A stretch of 10,119 bases of DNA from Lachnoclostridium sp. UBA1241. Its GTDB lineage: Bacteria > Bacillota > Clostridia > Lachnospirales > Lachnospiraceae. Position 1 is the first letter of the stretch. Every line of letters begins with the position of its first letter. The stretch is from NCBI GenBank assembly GCA_002308955.1, contig DBWJ01000100.1:185-10303 (forward strand), given 5' to 3'. A program made the translations under genes and the position numbers. Under the pieces are notes generated by a model. That model was not told the origin of the DNA, did no database searches, and saw nothing but the letters and a program-made list of their open reading frames with translations. This document shows positions 1-6,912 of this stretch, piece after piece.

Positions 1-863
1 GCCCCGGCCACCTCCACGTCGGTGCCGGAGAAGTAGAACATGTACGGCGACGGATTGATGGTCCGAAGCATCCGGTAGGTGTTCAAAAGACTTCCTTCAA
101 AGGGCGCCGACAGGCGGTTCGAGAGGACGATCTGGAAGATGTCTCCCTCCTTGATATGATGCTTGGCTTTCTCAACCATCTCACAGTACTGTTCCTTAGA
201 GAACAGCGGTTTGACTTCGCCGAGAAGCTTTCCGCCGGGCTCGTCCTTCTTTTCACCGTGACGGAGCAGCTCGTTTAACTGCTTCAAATCCCACACGGCC
301 TTCTTATAGTTGGTCTCCGGATCGTCGAGCGCCATGTTGGCAATCAGAATGATCTTCTGGCGGATGTTATCGAAGGTGATAATCTTGTCAAAAAGCATCA
401 GGTCGACATCCCGGAAGTGTTCCGAATCCTCAACCGGGATGCGGACGCTCGGTTCGCTGTAGCCGAGATAATCGTAGGAGAAGTACCCCATCAGTCCGCC
501 GGTGAAGGGCGGGAGATACGAAAACCTGGGGCTCCGGTAGTGGGAGAGCACCTCCCGCAGATAGTCCGCCGGGTTTCCGGTTACGTACTTTACCTTGCCG
601 GCTTCGAGTACGCCGTTTACCGTGCCGCCCACTGCGGTAATCGCCGAAATCGGGTCAAATCCGAGAAATGTGTAACGTCCCCAGGTCTCATTGGATTGCG
701 CGGATTCTAAAAGAAACGTATGCTTGGAAAGATTCTTCAGAATGCGAAGCGCTTCAATGGGGGTAATGAAATCGGAGAGGATTTCGCAACTGACCGGGAT
801 AACGTCGTAGTTACCGGTAGCGGCAAGGGACTTGACTTCTTCGAGAGTGGGGAAAAATTGCAT
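1..863 (-). CDS. trpE: Anthranilate synthase component I, 5' part (cut by window edge)
   Basis: TrpE converts chorismate to anthranilate, using ammonia supplied by the TrpG glutamine amidotransferase; this is the first committed step of tryptophan synthesis in the cytoplasm. The 287 residues visible are the N-terminal domain and the beginning of the chorismate-binding domain. They include LLES (residues 51-54) and NPSPYM (about 270-275), which in characterised TrpE proteins form the tryptophan feedback site. A GGLMGYFSYD stretch is also present. The catalytic C-terminal half lies beyond base 1. The start is ATG at 863 with AAGGAG at 871-876, seven bases upstream. The leader carries a T-box with a UGG specifier, which favours trpE over the paralogue pabB. 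Later trp genes would be expected past base 1, but cannot be seen. No frameshift or stop interrupts the visible part. Confidence 0.95.
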   Translation of the reverse strand, partial: MQFFPTLEEVKSLAATGNYDVIPVSCEILSDFITPIEALRILKNLSKHTFLLESAQSNETWGRYTFLGFDPISAITAVGGTVNGVLEAGKVKYVTGNPADYLREVLSHYRSPRFSYLPPFTGGLMGYFSYDYLGYSEPSVRIPVEDSEHFRDVDLMLFDKIITFDNIRQKIILIANMALDDPETNYKKAVWDLKQLNELLRHGEKKDEPGGKLLGEVKPLFSKEQYCEMVEKAKHHIKEGDIFQIVLSNRLSAPFEGSLLNTYRMLRTINPSPYMFYFSGTDVEVAG

Positions 864-870
864 TTGTGTT

Positions 871-876
871 CTCCTT
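871..876 (-). promoter_or_regulatory. Ribosome binding site of trpE
   Basis: On the minus strand AAGGAG lies seven bases before the ATG at 863. It sits just downstream of the leader hairpin at 889-928, so it should be exposed whenever transcription passes the T-box terminator. Confidence 0.8.
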
Positions 877-888
877 ATTTTCTGGTTG

Positions 889-928
889 GCGCACGCTCGC
901 AAACTGTGTTTGCTCGCTGTACGTGCGC
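889..928 (-). promoter_or_regulatory. Second hairpin in the trpE leader, after the T-box terminator
   Basis: The outer arms GCGCACG and CGTGCGC are exact complements (889-895 and 922-928). The inner arms GCAAAC and GTTTGC are also exact (899-904 and 908-913), closing a 3-nt loop. Unpaired stretches of 3 and 8 nt separate the two stems. It lies between the T-box terminator (943-985) and the trpE ribosome site (871-876). It has no T-tract on the minus strand, so it does not look like a trp-strand terminator. On the plus strand TTTTT follows at 933-937, but no plus-strand gene ends here. A role in mRNA stability or translation is only a guess. Confidence 0.5.
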
Positions 929-942
929 TCGGTTTTTCTGCA

Positions 943-985
943 TAAAACAAAAAGTCCTTGACAGAACATTACTTCTGTCAAGGAC
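943..985 (-). terminator. Intrinsic terminator of the T-box riboswitch
   Basis: On the minus strand a perfect 13-bp stem (arms 985-973 and 966-954) closes a 6-nt loop and is followed by TTTTTGTTTT (953-944). This is a strong Rho-independent terminator. Its 5' arm shares bases with the antiterminator's 3' strand (CGTCCTTG, 986-979). The two structures are therefore mutually exclusive, as required for T-box control. Confidence 0.92.
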
Positions 986-1215
986 GAATAAGTTACCTAA
1001 TCCGCGGTGCCACCTTGAATTCACGGAACGACCCGTGCACTTTGCAGGATACCTACATATCCCCGGCATGTTACGTCTGCCCTACGTCGCAGAATACTCT
1101 GTGTTATCACATTTGACTGCGCCCTCAGCGGTCCATTTGACAATGTGTTTCTTGCCTGATTCTCAGCATCGCAGGCTCTCTGTAAAGGCATCCTTGCCGT
1201 TATCTCCGCGTCAAC
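943..1215 (-). ncRNA. T-box riboswitch, tryptophan-specific (UGG specifier), controlling trpE
   Basis: T-box leaders sense uncharged tRNA: the specifier codon pairs with the anticodon, and the T-box bulge pairs with the free NCCA end, stabilising an antiterminator. Every part is visible here. The base of stem I is TTGACGCG (1214-1207) pairing with GCGCAGTCAA (1122-1113). The distal stem I carries AGAGAG followed by GCCTGCGATGCTGA (within 1182-1152). The specifier is TGG (1135-1133), followed by A as usual. The conserved T-box is AAGGTGGCACCGCG (1016-1003). The antiterminator forms from CAAGG (1017-1013) and GCG (1005-1003), pairing with CGTCCTTG (986-979) around the TGGCACC bulge. It competes with the terminator at 943-985. 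The specifier matches tRNA-Trp, fitting the downstream trpE. Transcription should continue when charged tRNA-Trp is scarce. Confidence 0.95.
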
Positions 1216-1234
1216 GGTTTGTTAATTTGAAGAA

Positions 1235-1263
1235 AATATAATACTGTTTCCGCCAAATGTCAA
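1235..1263 (-). promoter_or_regulatory. Sigma-A type promoter for the trpE leader
   Basis: On the minus strand the -35 is TTGACA (1263-1258), an exact consensus. A 17-nt spacer separates it from the -10 TATATT (1240-1235). Transcription would start near 1228, about 13 nt before stem I of the T-box, giving a leader of about 365 nt before the ATG. Confidence 0.85.
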
Positions 1264-1328
1264 GCGTAAAATTTTTCGCCTTCATCTTGTGAAAACTTCG
1301 TGTAATACTTGCACTTCACCCCTGAATG

Positions 1329-1357
1329 TGTTTGAATAGAAGAAGATATATTATATT
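1329..1357 (+). promoter_or_regulatory. Possible weak promoter for the acyltransferase operon
   Basis: An AT-rich stretch at 1346-1357 offers TATATT at 1352-1357 or 1347-1352 as a -10, but no good -35 lies 16-18 nt upstream. A promoter is expected here because the genes at 1373-5917 diverge from trpE and nothing upstream is on the plus strand. The exact boxes are uncertain. Confidence 0.25.
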
Positions 1358-1372
1358 AACGGGGGCCTTGTT

Positions 1373-2869
1373 TTGGTATTTTCCAGTTTGACTTTTCTGT
1401 TTCTTTTTCTTCCGGGGATGCTGCTCCTTTATTTCGTGACGCCCCGGAAGGCGAAGAATGCGGCTTTATTTCTCGGAAGCCTCATATTCTATGCGTGGGG
1501 CGAGCCGGTTTACGTGGTTTTAATGATCTTTTCGACCGTGCTTGACTACACGTGCGGCCGGCTTATTGAGAAGTACCGGGACACCCCGAAGCAAAAGCTC
1601 GGGCTCGTGCTGTCACTCGCCGGCAACCTGGGACTTCTGTTCTTCTTTAAATACGCAGATTTCCTGATCGGGACGATCAACAGCATTACCGGCGCGGGCA
1701 TCCCGAAGCACGGGCTTCCGCTGCCGATCGGAATCTCCTTCTATACGTTCCAGACGATGAGCTACACAATCGATGTGTACCGCGGTCAGGTGAAAGCGCA
1801 GAAGAACATTATCTCCTTCGGTGCCTACGTTTCGCTGTTCCCGCAGCTGATTGCGGGACCGATCGTCCGCTACCGTGAGATAGCCGAAGAGCTCGAAAAC
1901 CGCCGCCACACTACGGACAGCTTCGGCGAAGGCGCGAGACGGTTCGTCACCGGCCTTTCTAAGAAGGTTCTCCTTGCGAACAACATCGGCCTTCTGTGGG
2001 ATACGATTGCGGCAACCGACCCGGCGAAGCTCTCGACGGTGTGCGCGTGGCTCGGCGTCGTCGCATTTGCCTTCCAGATATACTTCGATTTCTCGGGCTA
2101 CAGCGACATGGCCATCGGGCTCGGAAAGATGTTCGGTTTCTCGTTTCCCGAGAACTTCAATTACCCTTATATCGCGGCAAATGTAACGGATTTCTGGCGC
2201 CGCTGGCACATGAGCTTAAGCGCGTGGTTTCGTGACTACGTTTACATCCCGCTCGGTGGCAACCGAAAGGGGCTGAGACGGCAGATCATCAACATCGCGA
2301 TCGTGTGGATTCTGACCGGTCTGTGGCACGGCGCGAGCTGGAATTTCGTGCTCTGGGGCGCCTGGTACGGGTTTCTTCTGATTCTCGAAAAATGCTTCCT
2401 GCTCCGCGTTTTCAAGAAGACTCCTGCCTTCGTTTCCCATATATTCACCGGTTTCGCGGTGCTTGTGGGCTGGACGTTCTTCGCGATTACCGACATCGGA
2501 CAGTGCTTCCGTTATATCGGAACGATGTTCGGCGCCGGAGCGGGCTTTATTGACGACATAACGCTGTATTATCTGAGTAATTACCTGCCGATGCTTTTAC
2601 TCTGCGCGTTCTTCAGCACGCCTCTTTGGAAAAAGCTTGCTGCGAAAGTAATGTCTTTGGTGGGACTGTCAAAGGACACTTCGACGGACGGAAGTCTCGA
2701 CGGGAGCAGCGAAGAGGCCGCCGAACGCGCTTCGACAGGTCTGCTTCGCCGCGGCGCGCAGGCCGTGTTCCTTGCCGTCGATTCCTGCTGGTTCGTTGTG
2801 CTCTCCCTGCTGTCCCTGATGTATCTGGTCAGCAGCTCGTACAATCCGTTTTTGTATTTCCGGTTTTAG
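1373..2869 (+). CDS. MBOAT-family membrane O-acyltransferase (AlgI/PatA type)
   Basis: A multi-pass membrane enzyme of 498 residues, expected to pass acyl (usually acetyl) groups across the membrane to a glycan or other envelope acceptor. Family landmarks are visible: the MVFSS start, GISFYTFQ (about 120-127), DFSGYSDMAIGLG (239-251) and TDFWRRWHMSLSAWFRD (272-288, His279). GLWHGASWNFVLWG follows at 316-329, containing the conserved catalytic His319. The C-terminus SYNPFLYFRF is typical. The start is TTG at 1373, because MVFSSLTFLF matches the family N-terminus; the ribosome site is only a GGGGG run seven bases upstream, so initiation may be weak. Residues 434-456 are a Ser/Thr/Asp/Glu-rich loop that looks variable. 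The stop is 15 bases before the next start, a DHHW protein that is the usual partner. The acceptor is unknown; it could be an exopolysaccharide, teichoic acid or peptidoglycan. Confidence 0.93.
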   Translation: MVFSSLTFLFLFLPGMLLLYFVTPRKAKNAALFLGSLIFYAWGEPVYVVLMIFSTVLDYTCGRLIEKYRDTPKQKLGLVLSLAGNLGLLFFFKYADFLIGTINSITGAGIPKHGLPLPIGISFYTFQTMSYTIDVYRGQVKAQKNIISFGAYVSLFPQLIAGPIVRYREIAEELENRRHTTDSFGEGARRFVTGLSKKVLLANNIGLLWDTIAATDPAKLSTVCAWLGVVAFAFQIYFDFSGYSDMAIGLGKMFGFSFPENFNYPYIAANVTDFWRRWHMSLSAWFRDYVYIPLGGNRKGLRRQIINIAIVWILTGLWHGASWNFVLWGAWYGFLLILEKCFLLRVFKKTPAFVSHIFTGFAVLVGWTFFAITDIGQCFRYIGTMFGAGAGFIDDITLYYLSNYLPMLLLCAFFSTPLWKKLAAKVMSLVGLSKDTSTDGSLDGSSEEAAERASTGLLRRGAQAVFLAVDSCWFVVLSLLSLMYLVSSSYNPFLYFRF

Positions 2870-2884
2870 GGGGAGGGGATGAAC

Positions 2885-4003
2885 ATGAGAAATAAGATTA
2901 CAACCATCCTATTCCTGCTCCTTCTTCTCGCCGGCGCAACCGTGCACTGGTTCAAACCGGACCGCGACTATTCGCAGAGCGAAAAGCGCGTTCTTGAGCA
3001 GTTCCCCGAGGCGACCGCGAAGACCGTCTTCTCCGGCGAATTCGGAAAGAACATGGAAACCTATCTCGCTGACCAGTTCCCGGGACGCGACACGTGGGTA
3101 TCTCTCAAAACCGTCAGCGAACGGTCTCTCGGAAAGAAGGAGAGCGGCGGCGTTTATTTCGCGGATGACGGCTACCTGATGGAAGTTTTCACAGCCTTCA
3201 ACGAAGAGCAGACCTCGGCAAATGTGAACGCCCTTCTTGCGCTTCAGAACATGGCTGATGAAATGAACGTCCCGATGCTTACGATGCTTGTGCCGACGGC
3301 GCCCTGCATTCTTTCGGAGAAGCTTCCGAAGTACGCGCCGAACGCGGACCAGGGGGCAGTTGTGGCATTTGCCGAAGAAAAAGGCCTTAAACTGTGCGAT
3401 GTAACGGAGGCACTGTCTGCGCACGGGAAGGAGTACATATTCTACCGCACCGACCATCACTGGACGAGCCGCGGCGCCTACTATGCGTATGCCGCGTGGA
3501 AACAGCAGAAGGGCAGCTCGCCCGAGCCGCTTTCCGCATGGACGGAGAAGGGGCTCAGCTCCCGTTTTCAGGGGACGACCTACGCGAAGGTGAATGACCC
3601 GTTTACGACCTTCGACACGATTCTCGCTTATTACAAGACGGAGAAACATACGGTTTCCTACAATAACGGCGCCTATGTCACCGACTCGGTTTATGAAACG
3701 AAGTACCTTGACGGGGCGGACAAATACGGCGTGTTCTTTAACTCGAATCAACCAACAACCGTCGTGAAGGGCGGCGGAAGCGGAAGGCTCCTGATCATCA
3801 AGGATTCCTACGCAAACTGCTTCGCGCAGTTCGTCGCGGACGAGTACGAAGAAACGCATATGATTGACCTGCGGTTCTTCAAAAACTCGCTCCGTGAATA
3901 CATCGAAACCAACGGAATCACCGAGATTCTCGTATTATATAACATCCCGAATTTCGCCGCGGACACATCGGTTGCGCGCCTCGGCAGAATGCTCGGACAA
4001 TAA
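2885..4003 (+). CDS. DHHW-family (AlgJ/AlgX-like) SGNH-fold protein, partner of the O-acyltransferase
   Basis: An extracytoplasmic protein with one N-terminal hydrophobic segment (about residues 8-20 counted from the upstream ATG at 2879), acting as a signal anchor or signal peptide. It carries TDHHWT (191-196 in that numbering), the signature of the DHHW/AlgX-N family. It also carries KDSYANC (308-314), whose Ser310 sits where the SGNH-type nucleophile is expected. In alginate-type systems such proteins take the acyl group exported by the MBOAT protein and place it on the polysaccharide; this job is inferred from family and pairing. Two starts are possible, ATG 2879 and ATG 2885. GGAGG at 2872-2876 lies only 2 nt from the first but 8 nt from the second, so 2885 is chosen. 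The gene begins 15 nt after the acyltransferase stop and ends 14 nt before the LUD gene, consistent with one operon. The full length of about 372 residues is typical. Confidence 0.9.
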   Translation: MRNKITTILFLLLLLAGATVHWFKPDRDYSQSEKRVLEQFPEATAKTVFSGEFGKNMETYLADQFPGRDTWVSLKTVSERSLGKKESGGVYFADDGYLMEVFTAFNEEQTSANVNALLALQNMADEMNVPMLTMLVPTAPCILSEKLPKYAPNADQGAVVAFAEEKGLKLCDVTEALSAHGKEYIFYRTDHHWTSRGAYYAYAAWKQQKGSSPEPLSAWTEKGLSSRFQGTTYAKVNDPFTTFDTILAYYKTEKHTVSYNNGAYVTDSVYETKYLDGADKYGVFFNSNQPTTVVKGGGSGRLLIIKDSYANCFAQFVADEYEETHMIDLRFFKNSLREYIETNGITEILVLYNIPNFAADTSVARLGRMLGQ

Positions 4004-4017
4004 AAGGAGGTACCCAG

Positions 4018-4647
4018 ATGCAGGAGATGATCATCAAACGGAACCGGCTGCTTGCCGAGAAGGTAATCGCCGGGCTTCAGTCAAGAAACATGACGGGCTA
4101 TTACGCCGAGACGAAGGAGGATGCCCTTAAGCAGGCGCTTTCTTTGATTCCCGAGGGCTCGACAATCGGCATGGGCGGCTGTATGAGCGCCATTGAAATC
4201 GGGCTCACCGACGCGCTGAAGAGCGGGAATTATCATTTTATTGACCGCGACCGCATGGAAGATAAGCGCGCGGCAATGCTTCAGACCTACGACGCCGACT
4301 TCTTCCTGACAAGCGCCAATGCCATGACCGAGGACGGCGTGATGATTAACGTTGACGGAAACTCCAACCGTGTTTCCGCGATCGCGCAGGGACCGAAGAA
4401 AGTCATCTGCATCGTAAGCATGAACAAGATCTGCCCGGACCCGGACAGCGCCATGAAGCGTGCCCGCGGTGTTGCAGCACCGACCAACGCGCAGCGGTTC
4501 GGCCTTGCGACGCCCTGCTCGAAGACCGGCTCCTGCATGAACTGCAAATCCCCTGACACCATCTGCTGTCAGATTCTGATCACCAGATATTCCCGACACA
4601 AGGACCGCATCCACGTAATTCTCGTGGGCGAACCGGTCGGATATTAA
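4018..4647 (+). CDS. LUD-domain (DUF162) protein, lactate-utilisation-like, stand-alone
   Basis: A cytoplasmic protein of 209 residues. The family fold resembles CoA-transferase/isomerase proteins, and relatives LutB and LutC take part in L-lactate oxidation. Visible family signs are IGMGGCMS (50-57), AMTEDGVMINVDGNSNRVSA (102-121) and a C-terminal cysteine cluster: C139, C167, C173, C176, C183 and C184. Neither a ferredoxin-type CxxCxxCxxxC motif as in LutB nor neighbouring lutA/lutB genes is present, so calling it a lactate enzyme would be unsafe. The ribosome site AAGGAGG (4004-4010) begins one base after the preceding stop codon and lies 7 nt before the ATG, so expression should be strong and coupled to the envelope genes. 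The stop is 10 nt before the phosphoesterase start. Function beyond the family name is unknown; the cysteines might bind a metal or act as redox thiols. Confidence 0.85.
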   Translation: MQEMIIKRNRLLAEKVIAGLQSRNMTGYYAETKEDALKQALSLIPEGSTIGMGGCMSAIEIGLTDALKSGNYHFIDRDRMEDKRAAMLQTYDADFFLTSANAMTEDGVMINVDGNSNRVSAIAQGPKKVICIVSMNKICPDPDSAMKRARGVAAPTNAQRFGLATPCSKTGSCMNCKSPDTICCQILITRYSRHKDRIHVILVGEPVGY

Positions 4648-4657
4648 GGAGATTTTT

Positions 4658-5917
4658 ATGTGGATTGCCATTTTGACAGTCGCGCTGCTTCTTGCGGCAG
4701 CGGCCGCAGTTTACCTCGTTATCTGCTTCGGACGCTTTTATACGGTTAAGCGGGTCTCCCGGGGACGCCGCAGCCTTCGGATTCTTCTCGGATGCGTACC
4801 GGTCCTCGGATTCGTCGTATACGGGCTTTTTGACAGCGTTAACGCGGTCATTATCCTGATTCACCTAGCGGCATTCTTTTTGATCATGAACGGCATCGCT
4901 CGGATCATACGGCGCGTTCGGAGCGGGAAGAAGAGCACCGAGACAGCAGATAAGAATACCGATGCGACAGGTGATATAAAGAATGCTGATGCGGCAAATA
5001 ATATGGGTTCTACTGCAGTAGAACGGAAGGCAGAAATAGTCTTTCGCCCTTATTACGCGGGCATTGCCGCTGTTCTTCTCTGCGCGGTTTACCTGTGCAT
5101 TGGTTGGTATCAGGCCCACCATGTGTACCGAACCGTTTATTCGTTAGAGACCGAGAAGCCTCTTCCCGAAGGAAAGCTTCGAATCGCCATGATCGCTGAC
5201 GCCCACATCGGGACGACCTTCGACGGAGAGGGCTTTGGGGCCTATATCGACCGGATTTCTGCGGAGAACCCGGATATCGTATTCGTAGTCGGGGACTTCG
5301 TGGATGACGATACAAGCCGTGAGGATATGATCGCCGCCTGTGCGGCGCTCGGGAGAGTGAAGAGTCGGTACGGCATCTGTTTTGTATACGGAAACCACGA
5401 CAAAGGCTATTACAACAGCCGACCCTTCACCGCAGAGGAGCTTGATGCGGAGCTTCGGAAGAACGGCGTGAATGTTCTGGAAGATGAAATCAGCATGTTC
5501 TACATCGAAGAGGTGATCGTATACGTCGTGGGACGAAGAGACCGGGACGATGCATCACGCGCTTCCCGAAGCGGCAAGAAGATTGAGGACCGGAAGAGCA
5601 TTCCGGAACTGTTCGCCGATTTCGATGAGTCGTGTCAGCAATGGTATACGATTGTCCTTGACCATCAGCCGCATGACTATGACGATGAGGTCAAAGCCGG
5701 CGTCGATCTGGTGCTTTCCGGCCACACCCACGGCGGGCAGCTGTTCCCGCTTGCGCCCATCGGCTATCTGTCCGGCGCGAACGAGCAGATTTACGGCATG
5801 AAAAAGCGCGGAGACCACATGGTAAGCATCGTGACGTCGGGCATCTCCGACTGGGCGATTGACTACAAAACCGGGACGTTCTCCGAGTATGTAATCATTG
5901 ATATCGTATCAAAATAG
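4658..5917 (+). CDS. Membrane-anchored calcineurin-like metallophosphoesterase (YkoQ/YaeI type)
   Basis: A 419-residue protein with about four membrane segments (roughly 3-23, 42-58, 62-80 and 132-150) followed by a metallophosphoesterase domain. The metal-binding motifs are complete: DAH (181-183), GDFVDDD (212-218), GNHD (245-248), DHQPH (335-339) and GHTHGG (355-360). Substrates of close relatives are often lipid-linked or nucleotide phosphates; this one cannot be deduced. Residues 90-124, between the membrane segments, form a polar Thr/Asp/Asn/Ala-rich linker whose DNA (4925-5029) looks more A-rich than its surroundings. The ribosome site AAGGAG (4646-4651) overlaps the preceding stop codon and lies 6 nt before the ATG. 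It is the last gene of the run starting at 1373. No clear terminator follows; the mrp promoter begins 9 nt after its stop. Confidence 0.92.
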   Translation: MWIAILTVALLLAAAAAVYLVICFGRFYTVKRVSRGRRSLRILLGCVPVLGFVVYGLFDSVNAVIILIHLAAFFLIMNGIARIIRRVRSGKKSTETADKNTDATGDIKNADAANNMGSTAVERKAEIVFRPYYAGIAAVLLCAVYLCIGWYQAHHVYRTVYSLETEKPLPEGKLRIAMIADAHIGTTFDGEGFGAYIDRISAENPDIVFVVGDFVDDDTSREDMIAACAALGRVKSRYGICFVYGNHDKGYYNSRPFTAEELDAELRKNGVNVLEDEISMFYIEEVIVYVVGRRDRDDASRASRSGKKIEDRKSIPELFADFDESCQQWYTIVLDHQPHDYDDEVKAGVDLVLSGHTHGGQLFPLAPIGYLSGANEQIYGMKKRGDHMVSIVTSGISDWAIDYKTGTFSEYVIIDIVSK

Positions 5918-5925
5918 AAGCTGTC

Positions 5926-5953
5926 TTGCTTTTTCACTATAGTATGTTATAAT
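5926..5953 (+). promoter_or_regulatory. Sigma-A type promoter (extended -10) for mrp
   Basis: TTGCTT (5926-5931), a 16-nt spacer and TATAAT (5948-5953, exact consensus). TGT just upstream of the -10 gives an extended -10. Transcription would start near 5960. The resulting leader holds a small inverted repeat, CGAAAC (5968-5973) with GTTTCG (5986-5991) around 12 nt; it has no known family that I recognise. Confidence 0.75.
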
Positions 5954-6023
5954 TCCACATTAGAGTGCGAAACGGCGGGAAGGCGGTTTCGAAGGCACGA
6001 CTGAGAAAAGAGAGGACTTCAAA

Positions 6024-6899
6024 ATGAGTGAAGAGAACAACCAGGCATGTACCCATGACTGTTCGACCTGCGGACTGAATTGCAGCTCGAGAGAGAACGC
6101 TAATCATGAGGAGCATCATTCAACGAATAACGATTTTCAGGCACCCCTGAACGCGCACAGCAAGGTGAAGCGCGTCATCGGCGTCGTATCCGGCAAAGGC
6201 GGTGTCGGCAAGTCACTTGTCACCTCGCTCCTTGCTGTTTCGATGCAGAAGAAGGGAAGAAAGGCTGCCGTTCTGGATGCGGACATCACCGGACCTTCGA
6301 TTCCGAAGGCATTCGGCGTGAAGGGTCCCGCATACGCCTCCGAGGAAGGCATTATGCCGGTTGTCGGCGACGGCGTGAAGATTATGAGCATCAACCTTCT
6401 GATGGAAGAGGAGGATGCTCCGGTCGTATGGCGCGGACCGGTGATTGCCGGTACCGTAAAGCAGTTCTGGACCGATGTAATCTGGGGCGATGTGGACTAC
6501 ATGTTCGTGGATATGCCGCCCGGAACCGGCGATGTTCCGCTTACGGTGTTCCAGTCCCTTCCTCTTGACGGCATCGTTATCGTAACGAGCCCCCAGGACC
6601 TTGTATCCATGATCGTCGGCAAAGCCGTTAATATGGCGAAGATGATGAACATCCCGATTCTCGGTATCGTTGAGAATTACAGCTATCTCGTATGCGACCA
6701 CTGCGGCGAGAAGATGTCCGTATTCGGTGAAAGCCACATCGAAGAGGTTGCGGAGAAGTACGGCACCCGCGTACTTGCCAAGCTTCCGATTGTTCCCGCA
6801 GCCGCGAAGCTTGTGGACGGCGGTAAGGTTGCCGAAATCTCCATGCCGGAGATTGACCCCGCCGTAGACGTGATTGAGCGTCAAATGGCACTTGTATAA
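6024..6899 (+). CDS. mrp: Mrp/NBP35-family P-loop ATPase, Fe-S cluster carrier (ApbC-like)
   Basis: A 291-residue cytoplasmic P-loop ATPase of the family that holds and delivers iron-sulphur clusters. Visible motifs are the deviant Walker A GKGGVGKS (57-64), DADITGPS (85-92), DMPPGTGD (163-170) and CDHC (224-227); the last is the cysteine pair that bridges a cluster between two subunits. The N-terminus carries C9-x3-C13-x2-C16-x3-C20, a four-cysteine motif like that of NBP35 proteins, followed by a His/Asn-rich linker to about residue 46. There is no N-terminal MIP18/DUF59 domain as in the longer E. coli form. The start is ATG 6024 with AGAGAGG (6009-6015) eight bases upstream. It has its own promoter at 5926. 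The next gene, on the same strand, starts 55 nt later, past a hairpin. Client proteins cannot be read from the context. Confidence 0.95.
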   Translation: MSEENNQACTHDCSTCGLNCSSRENANHEEHHSTNNDFQAPLNAHSKVKRVIGVVSGKGGVGKSLVTSLLAVSMQKKGRKAAVLDADITGPSIPKAFGVKGPAYASEEGIMPVVGDGVKIMSINLLMEEEDAPVVWRGPVIAGTVKQFWTDVIWGDVDYMFVDMPPGTGDVPLTVFQSLPLDGIVIVTSPQDLVSMIVGKAVNMAKMMNIPILGIVENYSYLVCDHCGEKMSVFGESHIEEVAEKYGTRVLAKLPIVPAAAKLVDGGKVAEISMPEIDPAVDVIERQMALV

Positions 6900-6912
6900 G
6901 ATTTTTCCATAC

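Noticed and set aside
875..1069. Minus-strand 64-codon frame in the trpE leader, as a possible leader peptide
   Set aside because: It crosses the T-box, antiterminator and terminator, has no ribosome site and no run of Trp codons. Control is explained by the T-box instead.
417..1241. Plus-strand open frames at 417-710 and 720-1241
   Set aside because: They lie opposite trpE and the T-box leader, have no family-like sequence and no ribosome site, and disappear once the minus-strand gene and riboswitch are recognised.
2909..3859. Long minus-strand frame (316 codons) opposite the DHHW gene
   Set aside because: The plus strand carries a full family protein with DHHW and Ser motifs. The antisense frame is Arg/Val-rich shadow sequence caused by codon bias.
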